Assembly (NCBI RefSeq): GCF_035594125.1
Contig: NC_087158.1
Coordinates: 5,816,501 to 5,880,500 of the forward strand
DNA length: 64,000 nucleotides
Direction: 5' to 3'
Source: Scylla paramamosain
Taxonomy: Eukaryota > Arthropoda > Malacostraca > Decapoda > Portunidae
In this document: in pieces, positions 34,421-47,936 of the stretch
How the letters are laid out: each line of letters opens with the position of its first letter
Numbering within the stretch: position 1 is the first letter of the stretch
Notes under the pieces: generated by a model
The model's database searches: none
Told to the model about the DNA's origin: nothing
Seen by the model: the letters and a program-made list of their open reading frames with translations, nothing else
Position numbers and translations under genes: made by a program

Positions 34421-37400
34421 TGAATAACACTTTTAATTGAGAAACAGAATTACCTTACAAAATGTGTGTATTTTGAGTGTTTTTCACATTCTTAGTTACG
34501 AAAATCCCAAATTACATGCGAAACTCGCATGTAATTTCCCACTTTATGTGGGAAATAAATGACATTACAAAAAAAAAGTGTCTTTTGAGTGTTTTTGAGC
34601 GTTATATGCAACAAAGCACTAAAAAGCTGAACAATCACATTACATTGGAATAAAACTAAATTTTACGGAGAATAAAAAAAAGAACAAGCTTACCAAATGA
34701 GTGAATTTTGGGTGTTTTCACAATCTTAGTTACCAAAACCTCAAATTGCATGCGAAATATTGTGGGATAAAAATGTGGGAAAAAATTACATTAACATAAA
34801 AAAGTTTTTTCGAGTGTTTTTGAGCGTGTTAGGAAATAAAGCACTAAAAAGCAGGGCAATCACATTACATATGGATAAAACCAATTTTTACCAAGAATAT
34901 CCCTTTAAGATTTTTTTAACTCCTTACATACAAAAACGCTAAAACGCATGCAAAACACCCTTTATGGAGAAACAGAATAACATTACCAAAAACACGTAAT
35001 TTGAGTGTTTTTGTTCATGTTACCTATAAAAACACTTATAAACATGTTTGGGAAACGAAAAAAAACATTAGGAGAAATGTGTAATGTGAGTGTTTTTAAG
35101 TTTCTTAAGTACCAAAAAGCTAAAAGCCACAAATAACACTCTTATAGAGATAAATAAATAAATAAATAAATAAATAAAAAAATAGCATTTTTTTTTATCA
35201 TTCATATTCATAGGTACTGAGATGCTGAAAGTCTGGCAAAATTCAGGGAAATTATGTGGAAAAAACAACATTATCAAAAAAGTTAATTTTTAGCTTATTT
35301 TCAGACTGTTATGTACGAAACCCTAAACTGCATCCAAAGCCACCTATATGGGGAAATTACACGACTGTACCAGAAACCTCTCTTTTGAGTTTTTTTTTTC
35401 TTTTTTAGCATGTTTGGCATCAAAAGTATAAATAATATGGAAGTCACTCAATATAGGAATGCAAAACAAAATTACTGAAAACGTGTCTTTTCGTTGTTTT
35501 ACGTAGAAAAACGCTAAAACGGATGCAAACCAACCAATATGAAGAAATACAATAATGTTACCAAAAAGGTATATTTTGAGTGTTTTTTGAGCCTGTTCAC
35601 CACAAAAAACGCAAAAATGGATGCAAAGCACTCTATATTGGGAAACAAAAGGACATTACGAGAAACGTGTATAATGAGTGTTTTATGGTTTCACAAGAAG
35701 AACAAGGCAAAAAACGCAAAAAATATATGGATAACTTTTCTTAGATACCAAAATGCTGAAACTCATGAATAACACTCTTAATTGAGAAACAGAACAACCT
35801 TACTAAATGCGTGTATTTTGAGAGCTTTTCACATTCTTAGTTACCAAAACCCCAAATTGCATGTGAAACCAGATTTATGTGGGAAAAAATGACATTCCCA
35901 GAAAAGTGTCTTCTGAGTGTTTTTGAGCGTGATAGGATATAAAGCACTAAAAAGCAGGGGAATCACATTAAATTCGAATAAAACCAATTTTTACCAAGAA
36001 CTTGCCTTTAAGTGTTTTTGAGCTCCTTATATACCAAAACGCTAAAACGCATGCAAAACATACTTTATGGAGAAACAGAATAACATTACCAAAAACATGT
36101 ATTTTGAGTGTTTTTGATCATGTTACCAATAAAACGCTTAAAAACATGCTAAGAACCCTATTTGTGGAAAACGAAAAGACATTACGAGAAACGTGTATTA
36201 TGAGTGTTTTTAAATTCATTAAGTACCAAAAAGCTAAAAGCCACAAATAACTCTATTAAGAAAAAAATAAATAAATAAATAAAAAAATAAGAATATTTTT
36301 TTCTTTCTTGTTCTTCTTCACAGGTACCGAGATGCCAAAATTCGGGCAAAATTCATGAAATTTTGTGAAATAAGAACATTATCAAAAAAGTTAATTATAG
36401 CTTTTTTTTTCGACTGTTATGTAGCAAACCCTAAAGTGCATGCAAAACCACCTATATGGGGAAATCAAACGTCTTTGCCAGAAAACTGTCTTATGAGTGT
36501 TTTTCAGCATGTTAGGCACCAAAACGATAAATAACATGGAAGTCATTCTATATGGGAATCCAAAACAAAATTACTGAAAACGTGTATTTTCGGTGTTTTA
36601 CGTAGAAAAACGGTAAACGGATGCAAACCAACCGATATGAAAAAAAGAAAAGAATAACATTACCAAAAAGGTATATTTTGAGTGTTTTTGAGCTTGTTAC
36701 CTACAAAAAAGGTGAAAATGGATGCAAAGCACTTCCTATTGGGAAACAAAAGGACATTATGAGAAACGTGTATAATGAGTGTCTTATTATTTTTCGAGCA
36801 AAAGACTTGTGGTTCACAAGAACCACAAAGCAAAAAACGCAAAAACTCGTGTATATAAAGAAGTTGATTAGATACCAAAATGCTGAAACTCATGAATAAC
36901 AATCTTAATTGAGAAACAGAACAACCTTACCAAAAGCGTATATTTTCAGTGTTTTTCACATTATTAGCAAAATCCCAAAAAGCATGCGAAACTAGCTTTA
37001 TGTGGGAGAAAAATAACATTACCAGAAGTGTCTTTTGAGTGTTTTTGAGCGTGTTAGGCAATAGAGCACTAAAAAGCAGGGCAATCACATTACATGGGAA
37101 TAAAACTAACTTTGACCAAGAACTTGTTATTATGTGTTTTTGAGCTCTTTACATACCAAAAAGCTTAAACGCATGCAAAACACTCCTTTATGGAGAAGCA
37201 GAAAAACATTACAAAAAATATGTGTTTTAAGTGTTTTTGATCATGTTACCTATAAAAACGCTTAAATACATGCAAAGAACCCTATCATTGGGAAACGAAA
37301 GGACATTACGAGAAACGTGTATTATGACTGTTTTTAAGTTCCTTAAGTACCAAAACGTTAAAACCCACAAATAACACTCTTTAAAGAGAAAAAATATATA

Positions 37401-40400
37401 TATAAATAAATAAAAAAAATAGCTTTTTTTTTATTGATTTTCATAAGTACCGAGATGCCAAAATTCTGCCAAAATTCAGAGAATTTATGTGGAAAAAAGA
37501 ACATTATCAAAAAAGTTAATTATAGCGTTTTTTTTCGGATTGTTATTTACCAAACCCTAAAGTGCATGCAAAGCCACCTATATGAGGAAATTAAACGACT
37601 TCATCAGAAACCTGTCTTTTCAGTGTTTTTCAGCATGTTAGGCATCAAACCGATAAATAATAAGGAAGTTAGTCAATAACAAAATGACTGAAAACGTATC
37701 ATTGCAGTGTTTTACGTAGAAAAAACGCTAAAACGGAGGCAAAGCAACGAATATGAAGAAATAGAATAACATTACCAAAAAGTGTTTTTGAGCTTTTTAC
37801 TTACAAAACACGCGAAAAAGGATGTAAAAGCACTCTATATTGGAAAGGAAAAGGACATTTAGAGAAACGTGTATAATGATTGTTTTATAGTTTCACACGA
37901 ACCACAAGGCAAAAAACGCAAAAACTCGTGTATATAGAGATGTTTCTTACATACGAAAATGCTGAAAGGCAGGAATAACACTTTTAATTGAGAAACAGAA
38001 CTACCTTACCAAATGTGTGTATTTTGAGTGTTTTTCACATTTTTAGTTACAACAATCCGAAAATACATGCAAAACTAGCTTTATGTGGGGAAAAAAAAAA
38101 GATATTACCAGAAAAGTGTCTTTTGAGTGTATTTGAGTGTATATGCAACAAAGCACTAAAAAGCAGAACAATCACATTACATGGGAATAAAACCAACTTT
38201 TACGAAGAACTTGCCTTTAAATGTTTTTTTTTAACTCCTTACATACCAAAACGTTAAAACGCATGCAAAACACCCTTTATGGAGAAACAGAGTAACATTA
38301 CCAAAAAACATGCATTTTCTGTGTTTTTGATCATGTTATTTATAAAAACGCTTAAATACATGCAAAGAACCTTATGTTTGGGAAATGGAAGGACATTATG
38401 AGAAACGTGTATTATGAGTGTTTTTAAGTTCCTTAAGTACCAAAAAAGCTACAACCCACAAATAACACTCTTTATAGAGAAAAAAAATAATTTTTTTTTT
38501 TTTTTTTTCATCTTCATAGGTTCTAAGATGTCAAAATTCTGTCGATATTCTTTGGGAATCGAAAACAAAATTACTGAAAACGTGTCTTTTCGGTGTTTTA
38601 CGTAGAAAAAAAAAGTGTTTTTGAGCTTGTTACCTACAAAAAACGCGAAAAATAGATGCAAAGCACTTCCTATTGGGAAAGAAAAGGACATTACGAGAAA
38701 CGTGTATAATGAGAGTCTTATTATTTTCGGGTAAAAGAACTTGTGGTTCACATGAACCACAAGGCAAAAAACTAAAAAACTCGTGTATATAAAGAAGTTT
38801 CTTAGATACCAAAATGCTGAAACTCATGAATAACAATCTTAATTGAGAAACAGAACAACATTTCCAAATGCGTGTATTTTGAGTGTTTTTTTTCACATTC
38901 TTAGCAAAACCCCAATTAGCATGCGAAACTAGCTTTATATGGGAAAAAAAAAATGACATTAACAGAAGTGTGTTTTGAGTGTTTTTGATCCTGTTAGGCA
39001 ATAAAGCACTAAAAAGCAGGGCAATCATATTACATGGGAATAAAACCAACTTTTACCAAGAACTTGCCTTGAAGTGTTTTTCAGCTCCTTACATACCAAA
39101 TCGCTAAAACGCATGCAAAACACTCCTTTATGGAGAACCAGAATAACATTACCAAAAACAAGTGTTTTTGAGTGTTTTTTTTTTTATCATGTTGCCTATA
39201 AAAACGCTTAAATACATGCAAAGATCCCTATATTTGGGAAACGAAAGAACATTACGAGAAATGTGTATTATGAATGTTTTTAAGTTAAGTACCAAAACGT
39301 TAAAACCTACAAATAACACTTTATAGAGAAAAAAATAAAATAAATAATAAAAAAAGCATTATTTTTTTGTTATTGATGTTCATAGGTACCAAGATGCCAA
39401 AATTCTGCCAAAATTCAGGGAAATTATGTGGAAAAAAGAACATTATCGAAAAAGTTAATTTTACCTTTTTTTCGGAGTTATGTACCAAACCATAAAGTGT
39501 ATGCAAAGCCACCTATTTGGGAAAATTTAAGGACTTTACAAGAAACCTGTTTTTTTCAGTGTTTTTCCGCATGTTAGGCACCAAAACGATAGATAATATG
39601 AAAGTCACTCTACATGGAAATCCAAAACAAAATTACTAAAAACGTGACTTTTAAAAGATTTACGTAGAAAAACGCTAAAACGGATGCAAACCAACCAATA
39701 TGAAAAAAATAGAATAACATTACCAGAAAAGTATATTTTGTGTGTTTTTGAGCTCGTTACATAAAAAAAAAACGTAAAAAAGGATGCAAAGCACTGTATA
39801 TTAGGAAAAAAGACATAACGAAAAACGTGTATAATGAGTATTTTATAGTTTCACCAGAATCACAAGGCAAAAAACGCAAAAACTCGTCTGTGTGGAGGTT
39901 TCTAAGATACCAAAATGCTGAAACTCATGAATAACACTATTAATCAAGAAACAGAGCAACCTTACTAAATGCGTGTATTTTGAGTGATTTTTTACATTCT
40001 TAGTTACCAAAACCCCAAATTCCATGCGAAACTAGCTTTATGTGGGAAAAAAAAAATGACATTACCAGAAAAGTATCTTTGAGTGTTTTGACCGTGTTAG
40101 GCAATAAAGCACTAAAAAGCAGGGCAATCACATTACATGGGAATAAAAACAACTTTTACGAAGAACTTGCCTTTTACTGTTTTTTGACACGCATTTACAA
40201 AGGTTGTTCTGTTTCTCAATTAAGAGTGTTATTCATGAGTTTCAGCATTTTGGTATCTAGGAAACCTCCATATACACGAGATTTTTCGTTTTTTGCCTTG
40301 TTTTTTTTTTTTTCAACTATAAAACATTCATTATACATTTTTCTCGCAAAGTCTCTTTGTTTCTCAATATAGAGTGCTTTGTATCAATTTTTGCGTTTTT

Positions 40401-43400
40401 TTGTAGGTAACAAGCTCAAAAAAACTCAAAATATACATTTTTGGTAATGTTTTTTTCCTTCTTGATATTGGTTGTTTTGCATCAGTTTTAGCGTTTTTCT
40501 ACGTAAAACACTGAGAAGACACGTTTTCAGTAATTTTCTTTTGGATTCCCACATAGAGTAAATTTTATTTATCATTTTGGTGCCTAACATGCTGAAAAAC
40601 ACTCAAAAGACAGATTTCTGGTAAGGTTTTTAATTTTCTCATATGCGAGGCCTTGCATGTCTTTTGAGTGTTTTTGAGCGTGTTACGCAATAAAGGAGGG
40701 GCAATCACATTACATGGGAATAAAACCAAATTTTACCAAAAACTTGCCTTTAAGTGTTTTTGAGCTCCTTACATACCAAAACGCTAAAACGTATGCAAAA
40801 TACATTTTATGGAAAAAAAGAATAATATTACCAAATACATGTATTTTTAGTGTTTTTGATCATGTTATCTATAAAAACGCTTAAATACATGCAAAGAACG
40901 TTATGTTTGGGAAACGAAAGGATATTACGAGAAACGTGTATTATGAGTGTTTTTTAAGTTCCTTCAGTACCTAAAAGCTAAAACCCACAAATAACACTCT
41001 TTATTTAGTAAAGAAATAATAAATAAAAAAATTAAAAAATGGGAATTTTTTTTTTGTTATTCATCGTAATAGGTACCGAGATGCCAAAATTCTGCCAAAA
41101 TTCAGGGAATTTATGTGGAAAAAAGAACATTACCAAAAAAGTTAATTATAGCTTTTTTTCGGATTGTTATGTACTAAACCCTAAAGTACATGCAAAGCCA
41201 CCTATATAGGGAAGTTAAACGACTTTACCAGAAACCTGTCTTTCCAGTGTTTTTCAGCATGTTAGGTACCAAAACGATAAATAATATGGAAGTCAGTCAA
41301 TATGTGAATCCAAAACAAAATTACTGAAAACGTGTCCTTTCAGTACTTTACGTAGAAAAACGGTAAAGCGGATGCAAACCAACCTATATGAAGAAATTGA
41401 ATAACATTACCAAAAATATATATTTTGAGTGTTTTTGAACTTGTTACAAAAAAATGCAAAAATGGATGTAAAGCATTCTATATTAGGAAAGAATAGGACA
41501 TTAAGAGAAACGTGTATAATGAGTGTTTTATATTTTTTAAAAGAATCACAAGGCAATAAACACAAAAACTCGTGTATATAGAGAAATTTCTTACATACCA
41601 AAATGATTAAATGCATGAATAACACTTTTAATCAATAAACAGAACTACCTTACCAAATTCTTTATTTTGAGTGTTTTTTCACATTCTTAGTTACTAAAAT
41701 GCGAAATTACATGCGAAACTACCTTCATGTGGGAAAAAAAAATGATATTACCAAAAAAGTGTCTTTTTAGTTTTTTTGTGCGTGAGATGCAACAAAGCAC
41801 TAAAAAGCAGAATAATCACATTACATAGGAATAAAACCAACTTTTACGAAGAATTTGCCTTTAAGTGTTTTTTAGATCCTTACATACCAAATCGCTAAAA
41901 CGCATGCAAAACACGCTTAATGGAGAAAAAGAATAACATTACCAAAAACATGTATTTTGAGTGTTTTTGATCATGTAACCTATAAAAACGCTTAAATACA
42001 TGTAAAGAACCCTATGTTTGTATAACAAAAGGACATTACGAAAATCGTGTATTATGAGTGTTTTTAAGTTAAGTACCAAAAAGCTAAAACCCACAAATAA
42101 CACTCTTTACAGAGAGATTTTTTTTTTTTTTGTTATTCATCTTCATAGGTTCCGAAATGCAAAAATTCTGGCAAAATTCATGGAAATTTTGTAAAAAAAA
42201 AAATCATTTAAAAAAAAATCATTTTAGCTTTTTTCCGATGTTATGTACAAACCCTGAAGTGCATGCAAATCCACCTATATGGGGAAATTACACGACTTTA
42301 CCAGAAACCTGTCTTTTGAGTGTTTTTCAGCAATTTCAACAATATTACAGAAAACGTGTCCTTTCAGTGATTTACGTAGAAAAACACAAAACGGATGTGT
42401 TTTTGAGTTTGTTACCTACAAAAAATGTAAAAATGGATGGAAAACACTTTATATTGGCAAAGAAAAGGACATTACGAGAACCGTGTATGAGTGTTTTATA
42501 GTTTCACAAGAACCAAAAGGTAAAAAAAATAAAAAACTCGTGTACATAAAGAAGTTTCTTACATACCAAAAAGGTAAAACTCATGAATAACACTTTTTAA
42601 TTTTGAAACAGAAATACCTTATCAAATGTGTGTACTAGAAAAGTTTCTTACATACCAAAATGCTGAAACTCATGAATAACACTTTTAATTAAGAAATAGA
42701 ACAACCTTACTAATTGCCTGTGTTTTGAGTTTTTTCACATTCTTAGTTACCAAAACCCCAAATTCCATGCAAAACTAGCTTTATGTGGGAAAAAAAATGA
42801 TATTAGCAGAAAAGTGTCTTTTGAGTGTTTTTGAGCGTGTTAGGCAATAAAGCACAAAAAATCAGGGCAATCACATTACATGCGAATAAAAACAACTTTT
42901 ACCAAGAACTTGCCTTTAAGTGTTTTTGAGCTCATTACATACCAAAATGCTAAAACGCATGCAAAACACCTTTTATGGAGAAACAATAAAATTACCAAAA
43001 ACATTTATTTTGAGTGTTTTTGATCATATTATATATATATATATATAAAAACGCTTAAATACATATGTGAAGATCCTTATGTTTGCGAAACGAAAGGACA
43101 TTAAGAGAAATGTGTATTATATGTGATTTTAAGTTCCTTAAATACCAAAAAGCTAAAACCCACAAATAACACTCTTTATTTAGAAAAAAAAGTAAGAAAA
43201 TAAAAAAATAGGATTTTTTTTTATTCATCTTTATAAGTACAGAGATGCCAAAATTCTGGGAAAATTAAAAGAAAATGATCAAAAAAGTTAATTTTAGCTT
43301 TTTTTTCGGACTCTTATGTACCAAACCCTAAAGTGCATCCAAAGACTCCTATGTGAGGAAATTAAACGACCTTACCATAAATCTGTTTTTTGAGTGTTTT

Positions 43401-46400
43401 CAGCATGTTAGACACCAAAACGATAAAAAATAAGAACTCACTCTATATGAGAATCGTAAAACAAAATTGCTGAAAACGTGTCTTTTCAGTGTTTTACGTA
43501 GAAACACGCTGAAACGGATGTAAACCAACCAATATCAAGAAATAGAAAAATATTACCAAAAAGGTATATTTTGAGTCTTTTTCAGCTTGTTACCTACAAA
43601 AAAACTCGAAAATTCATGCAAAGCACTATATATTAGAAAATAAAAGGACTTTGCAAGAAAAGTGTATAATGAGTTTTTTTTTATAGTTCAATAGAACCAA
43701 AAGGCAAAAAACAAAAAACTCGTGTATATGGAGAAGGTTCCTAGATATCAAAATGCTGAAACTCATAAATAACACTCTTAATTGAGAAACAGAACAACCT
43801 TACTAAATGCGTGTATTTTGAGTGCTTTTCACATTCTTAGTTACCAAAACCCCAAATTGCATGCGAAACCACCTTTATGTGAGAAAAATATGTCATTACC
43901 AGAAAAGTGTGTTTTAAGTGTTTTTGAGCGTGATAGGCAATAAAGCACTAAAAAGCAGAGCAATCATATTACATTGCAGTAAGACCAATTTATAGCAAAA
44001 ACTTGCCTTTAAGTATTTTTGAGCTCCTAATATACCAAACCGCTAAAACGCATGCAAAACAAACTTTATGGAGAAACAGAATAACATTACCGAAAACATG
44101 TATTTTGAGTGTTTTTGATCATGTTATCTATAAAAACGCTTAAATACATGCAAAGAACATTATGTTTGGGAAAGAAAAGGACATTATGAAAAACGTGTAT
44201 TATGAGTGTTTTTTTTAAGTTCCTTAAGTACCAAAAAGCTAAAACTCACAAATAACACTATTTAGAAAAAATAAATAAATAAAAAAATGAAAAAAATAGG
44301 ATTTTTTTTTTTTTTTGTTATTTATCTTCATAGGTACAGAGATGCCAAAATTCAGGGAAAATTCAGGGCAATCATATGATAAAAGAATATTATCAAAAAA
44401 GTTAATTTCAGCTTTTTTTTCGGACTGTTATGTAACAAACCCTAAAGTGCATGTAAAGCTTCTTATATGAAGAAATTAAACGACCTTACCTTAAATCTGT
44501 TTTTTGAGAGTTTTTTAGCATGTTAGGCACCAAAACGATAAATAATAAGTAACTCACTCTATATGGGAATCCAAAACAAAGTTACTGAAAACGTATCTTC
44601 TCAGTGTTTTACGTAGAAAAACGCTAAAACGGAAGGTAAAGCAACCAATATCAAGAAATAGAAAAACAATACTAAAAAGGTATATTTCAAGTGTTTTTGA
44701 GCTTCTTACCTACAAAAAACGCGAAAATTGATGGAAAGCACTCTATATTGGGAAACCAAAGGACATTGCAAGAAAAGTGTATAATGAGTGTTTTATAGTT
44801 CAAAAGAACCACAAGGCAAAAAACGCAAAATCTCGTGTATATGGAGAGGCTTCCTAAAACTCATATATAACACTCCTAATTGAGAAACAGAACAACCTTA
44901 ATAAATGCGTGTATTTTGAGTGCTTTTCACATTCTTAGTTACCAAAAACCATAAATTGCATGCGAAAATAGATTTGTGGGAAAAAAAAAGACTTTACCAG
45001 TAAAGTGTCTTTTGAGTGTTTTTGAGCGTGATAGGCAATAAAGCACTAAAAAGGAGGGCAATCACATTACATTGGAGGAAAACGAATTTTTACCAAGAAC
45101 TTGCCTTTAAGTGTTTTTGAGCTCCTTATATACCAAAACACTAAAACGCATATAAAACACTCTTTTTGGTGAAACAGAATAACATTTCCAAAAACATGTA
45201 TTTTTAGTGTTTTTGATCATGTTACCAATAAAAAAGCTTAAATACATGGAAAGAACACTATTTTTGGGAAAGAAAAGAAGATTACGAGAAACGTATATTA
45301 TGAGTGTTTTTAATTTCATTTATTATCAAAAAGCTAAAAGCCACAAATAACACTCTTTATTGAGAAACAATAAATAAATAAAAAAAAAAAATACGATATT
45401 TTTTTTTCTTTCTTAATCATCTTCACAGGTACTGAGATGCCAAAATTCGGGCAAAGTTCAGGAAATTATATGAAGGAAGAACATTATCAAAAAAGTTAAA
45501 TTTAACTTTTTTTTCGGAATGTTATGTACCAAACCCCTAAAGTGCATGCAAAGCCACCTATATGGGGAAATTATACGTCTTTGTCTTATGAGTGTTTTTC
45601 AGCATTTTAGGAACCAACACGATAAAACCCAAGGAAGTCAACCTATATGGGAATCCAAAACAAAATTACTGAAAACGTGTTATACGTAGAAAACGCTAAA
45701 ACGGATGCAAACCAACTAAAATGAAGAAATAGAATAAGATTACCAAAAAGGTATATTTTGAGAGTTTTTGAAATTGTTACCTACAAAAAACGCGAAAATG
45801 GATGGAAAGCACTCTAGATTGGGAAGCAAATGGACATTACGAGAAACGACTATAATGAGTGTTTTATAGTTTCACAAGAACCACAAGGCAAAAAACGCAA
45901 AAAACTCGTGTATATAAAGAAGTTTCTTACATTCCAAAATGCTGAAACTCAAGAATAAGACTTTTAATTGAGAAACAAAACTATCTTACCAAATGTGAGT
46001 ATTTTGTGTTTTTCACATTCTTAGTTACGAAAAACCGAAATTACAAGCGAAACTAGTTTTATGTGGGAAAAAAATGACATTACCAGAAAAGTGTCTTTTG
46101 AGTGTTTTAGAGCATGATATGCAACAAAGCACTAAAAAGCAGAACAATCACATTGCATGGGAATGAAACCAACATTTACCAAAAACATACCTTTAAGTGT
46201 TTTTAACTCCTTACATAAGAAAACGCTAAAACGCATGCAAAACAATCTTTATGGAGAAATAAAATATCATTACTAAAAACATGAAATTTAAGTGTTTTTG
46301 ATGATGTTACCTATAAAAACGTTTAAATACATGCAAAGAACCCTATGTTTGTGAAACGAAAGGATATTATGAAAATTATGTATTATGAGAGTTTTTAGGT

Positions 46401-47936
46401 TCCTTAAGTACCAAAAAGCTAAAACACACAAATAACACTCTTTATAGAGAAAAAAATAAATAAATAAAAATAAATGAAGTTTTTTTTTTTTTTCTTATTC
46501 ATCTTCATAGGTACCGAGATGCATAAATTCCGGCAAAATTCAGGGAAATTAGGTGAAGAAAAAAAATTTACAAAAAAAAATTTTAGCTTTTTTCCGGAGT
46601 TATGTACCAAACCCTGAAGTGCATCCAAAGCCACTTATATGGAAAAATTACACGACTTTACCAGAAACCTGTACCAGAAACAATTTCAACAATATTACTG
46701 AAAACGAGTCTTTTCAGAGATTTACGAAGAAAAACGCTAAAACTGATACAAACCAACCAATATGAAGAAATAGAATAACATTACCAAAAAGATATATTTT
46801 TAGTGTTTTTAAGCTTGTTTCCTACAAAAAATGCAAAAATGGATGGAAAGCACTCTATATTAGGAAACAAAAGAACATTACGAGAAATGAGAAATAATGA
46901 GTGTTTTATAGTTTCACAAGAACCACAAGGCAATAAACGCAAAAACTTACATACCAAAATGATGAAATGCATGAATAACACTTTTAATCGAGAAACAGAA
47001 CTACTCTAACAAATTGTGTATTTTGCGTGTTTTTCACATTCTTAGTTACGAAATTGCCAAATTACATGCGAAACTAGCTTTATTTGGGGAAAAAATGACA
47101 TTATCAGAAAATTTCTTTTGAGTGTTTTAGAGCGTGATATGCAACAAAGCACTAAAAAGCAGAACAATCACATTAATTGGGAATAAAAGCAACTTTTACG
47201 AAGAATTTGCCTTTAAGTGTTTTTTAACTCCTTACATACCAAAACGCTAAAACGCATGTAAAACACGCTTTATGGAGAAACAGAAACGCTTAAATACATG
47301 TAAAGAACCCTATGTTTGTATAAGAAAAGGACATTACAAAAATCGTCTATTATGAGTGTTTTTAAGTTCCTTAAGTACCAAAAAGCTAAAACTCACAAAT
47401 AACACTTTATAGAGAAAATAAAATGTTATTCATTTTCATAGGTACCGAGAGAGCAAAATTCTGGAAAAATTCAGGGAAATTTTGTAAAAAAAAAAAATCA
47501 TTATAAAAAAATAATTTTAGCTTTTTTTCCGGAGTTATGTACCAAACCCTGAAGTGCATGCAAACCCACCTATATGGAGAAATTACTCGACATTACCAGA
47601 AACCTATCTTTTGAGTGTTTTTTCAGCAATTTCAACAATATTACTGAAAACGTGTCTTTTAATTGATTTACAAAGAAAAACGCTAAAACGGATGCAAACC
47701 AACCAATATGAAGAAATAGATACATTACAAAAAAGATATATTTTGATGTGTTTTTGAGCTTGTTACCTACAAAAAAATGCGAAAATAGATGAAACGTACT
47801 CTATATTAGGAAAGAAAGGGACATTACGAGAAACGTATATAATGAATGTTTTATAGTTTAACAAGAACCACAAGGCAAAAGACTCAAAAACTCGTGTACA
47901 GAAAGAAGTTTCTTGCATACCAAAATGCTGAAACTC
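34421..47936 (+). repeat. Higher-order satellite repeat, copy 1 (~13.5 kb)
   Basis: This is the first full copy of a unit that recurs with few differences at 47937 and 61446. It contains about twelve modules of around 1.1 kb, each marked by a TAAATAAA-rich stretch, a T-run and AGGTACCGAGATGCC-like text (near 35150, 36265, 37390, 38485, 39330, 41020, 42115, 43185, 44265, 45370, 46450 and 47415). A diagnostic palindromic variant, ATGCGAAACTCGCATGTAA, lies near the start (about 34516). An inverted block sits at about 40190-40640. No gene seen. Confidence 0.88.
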
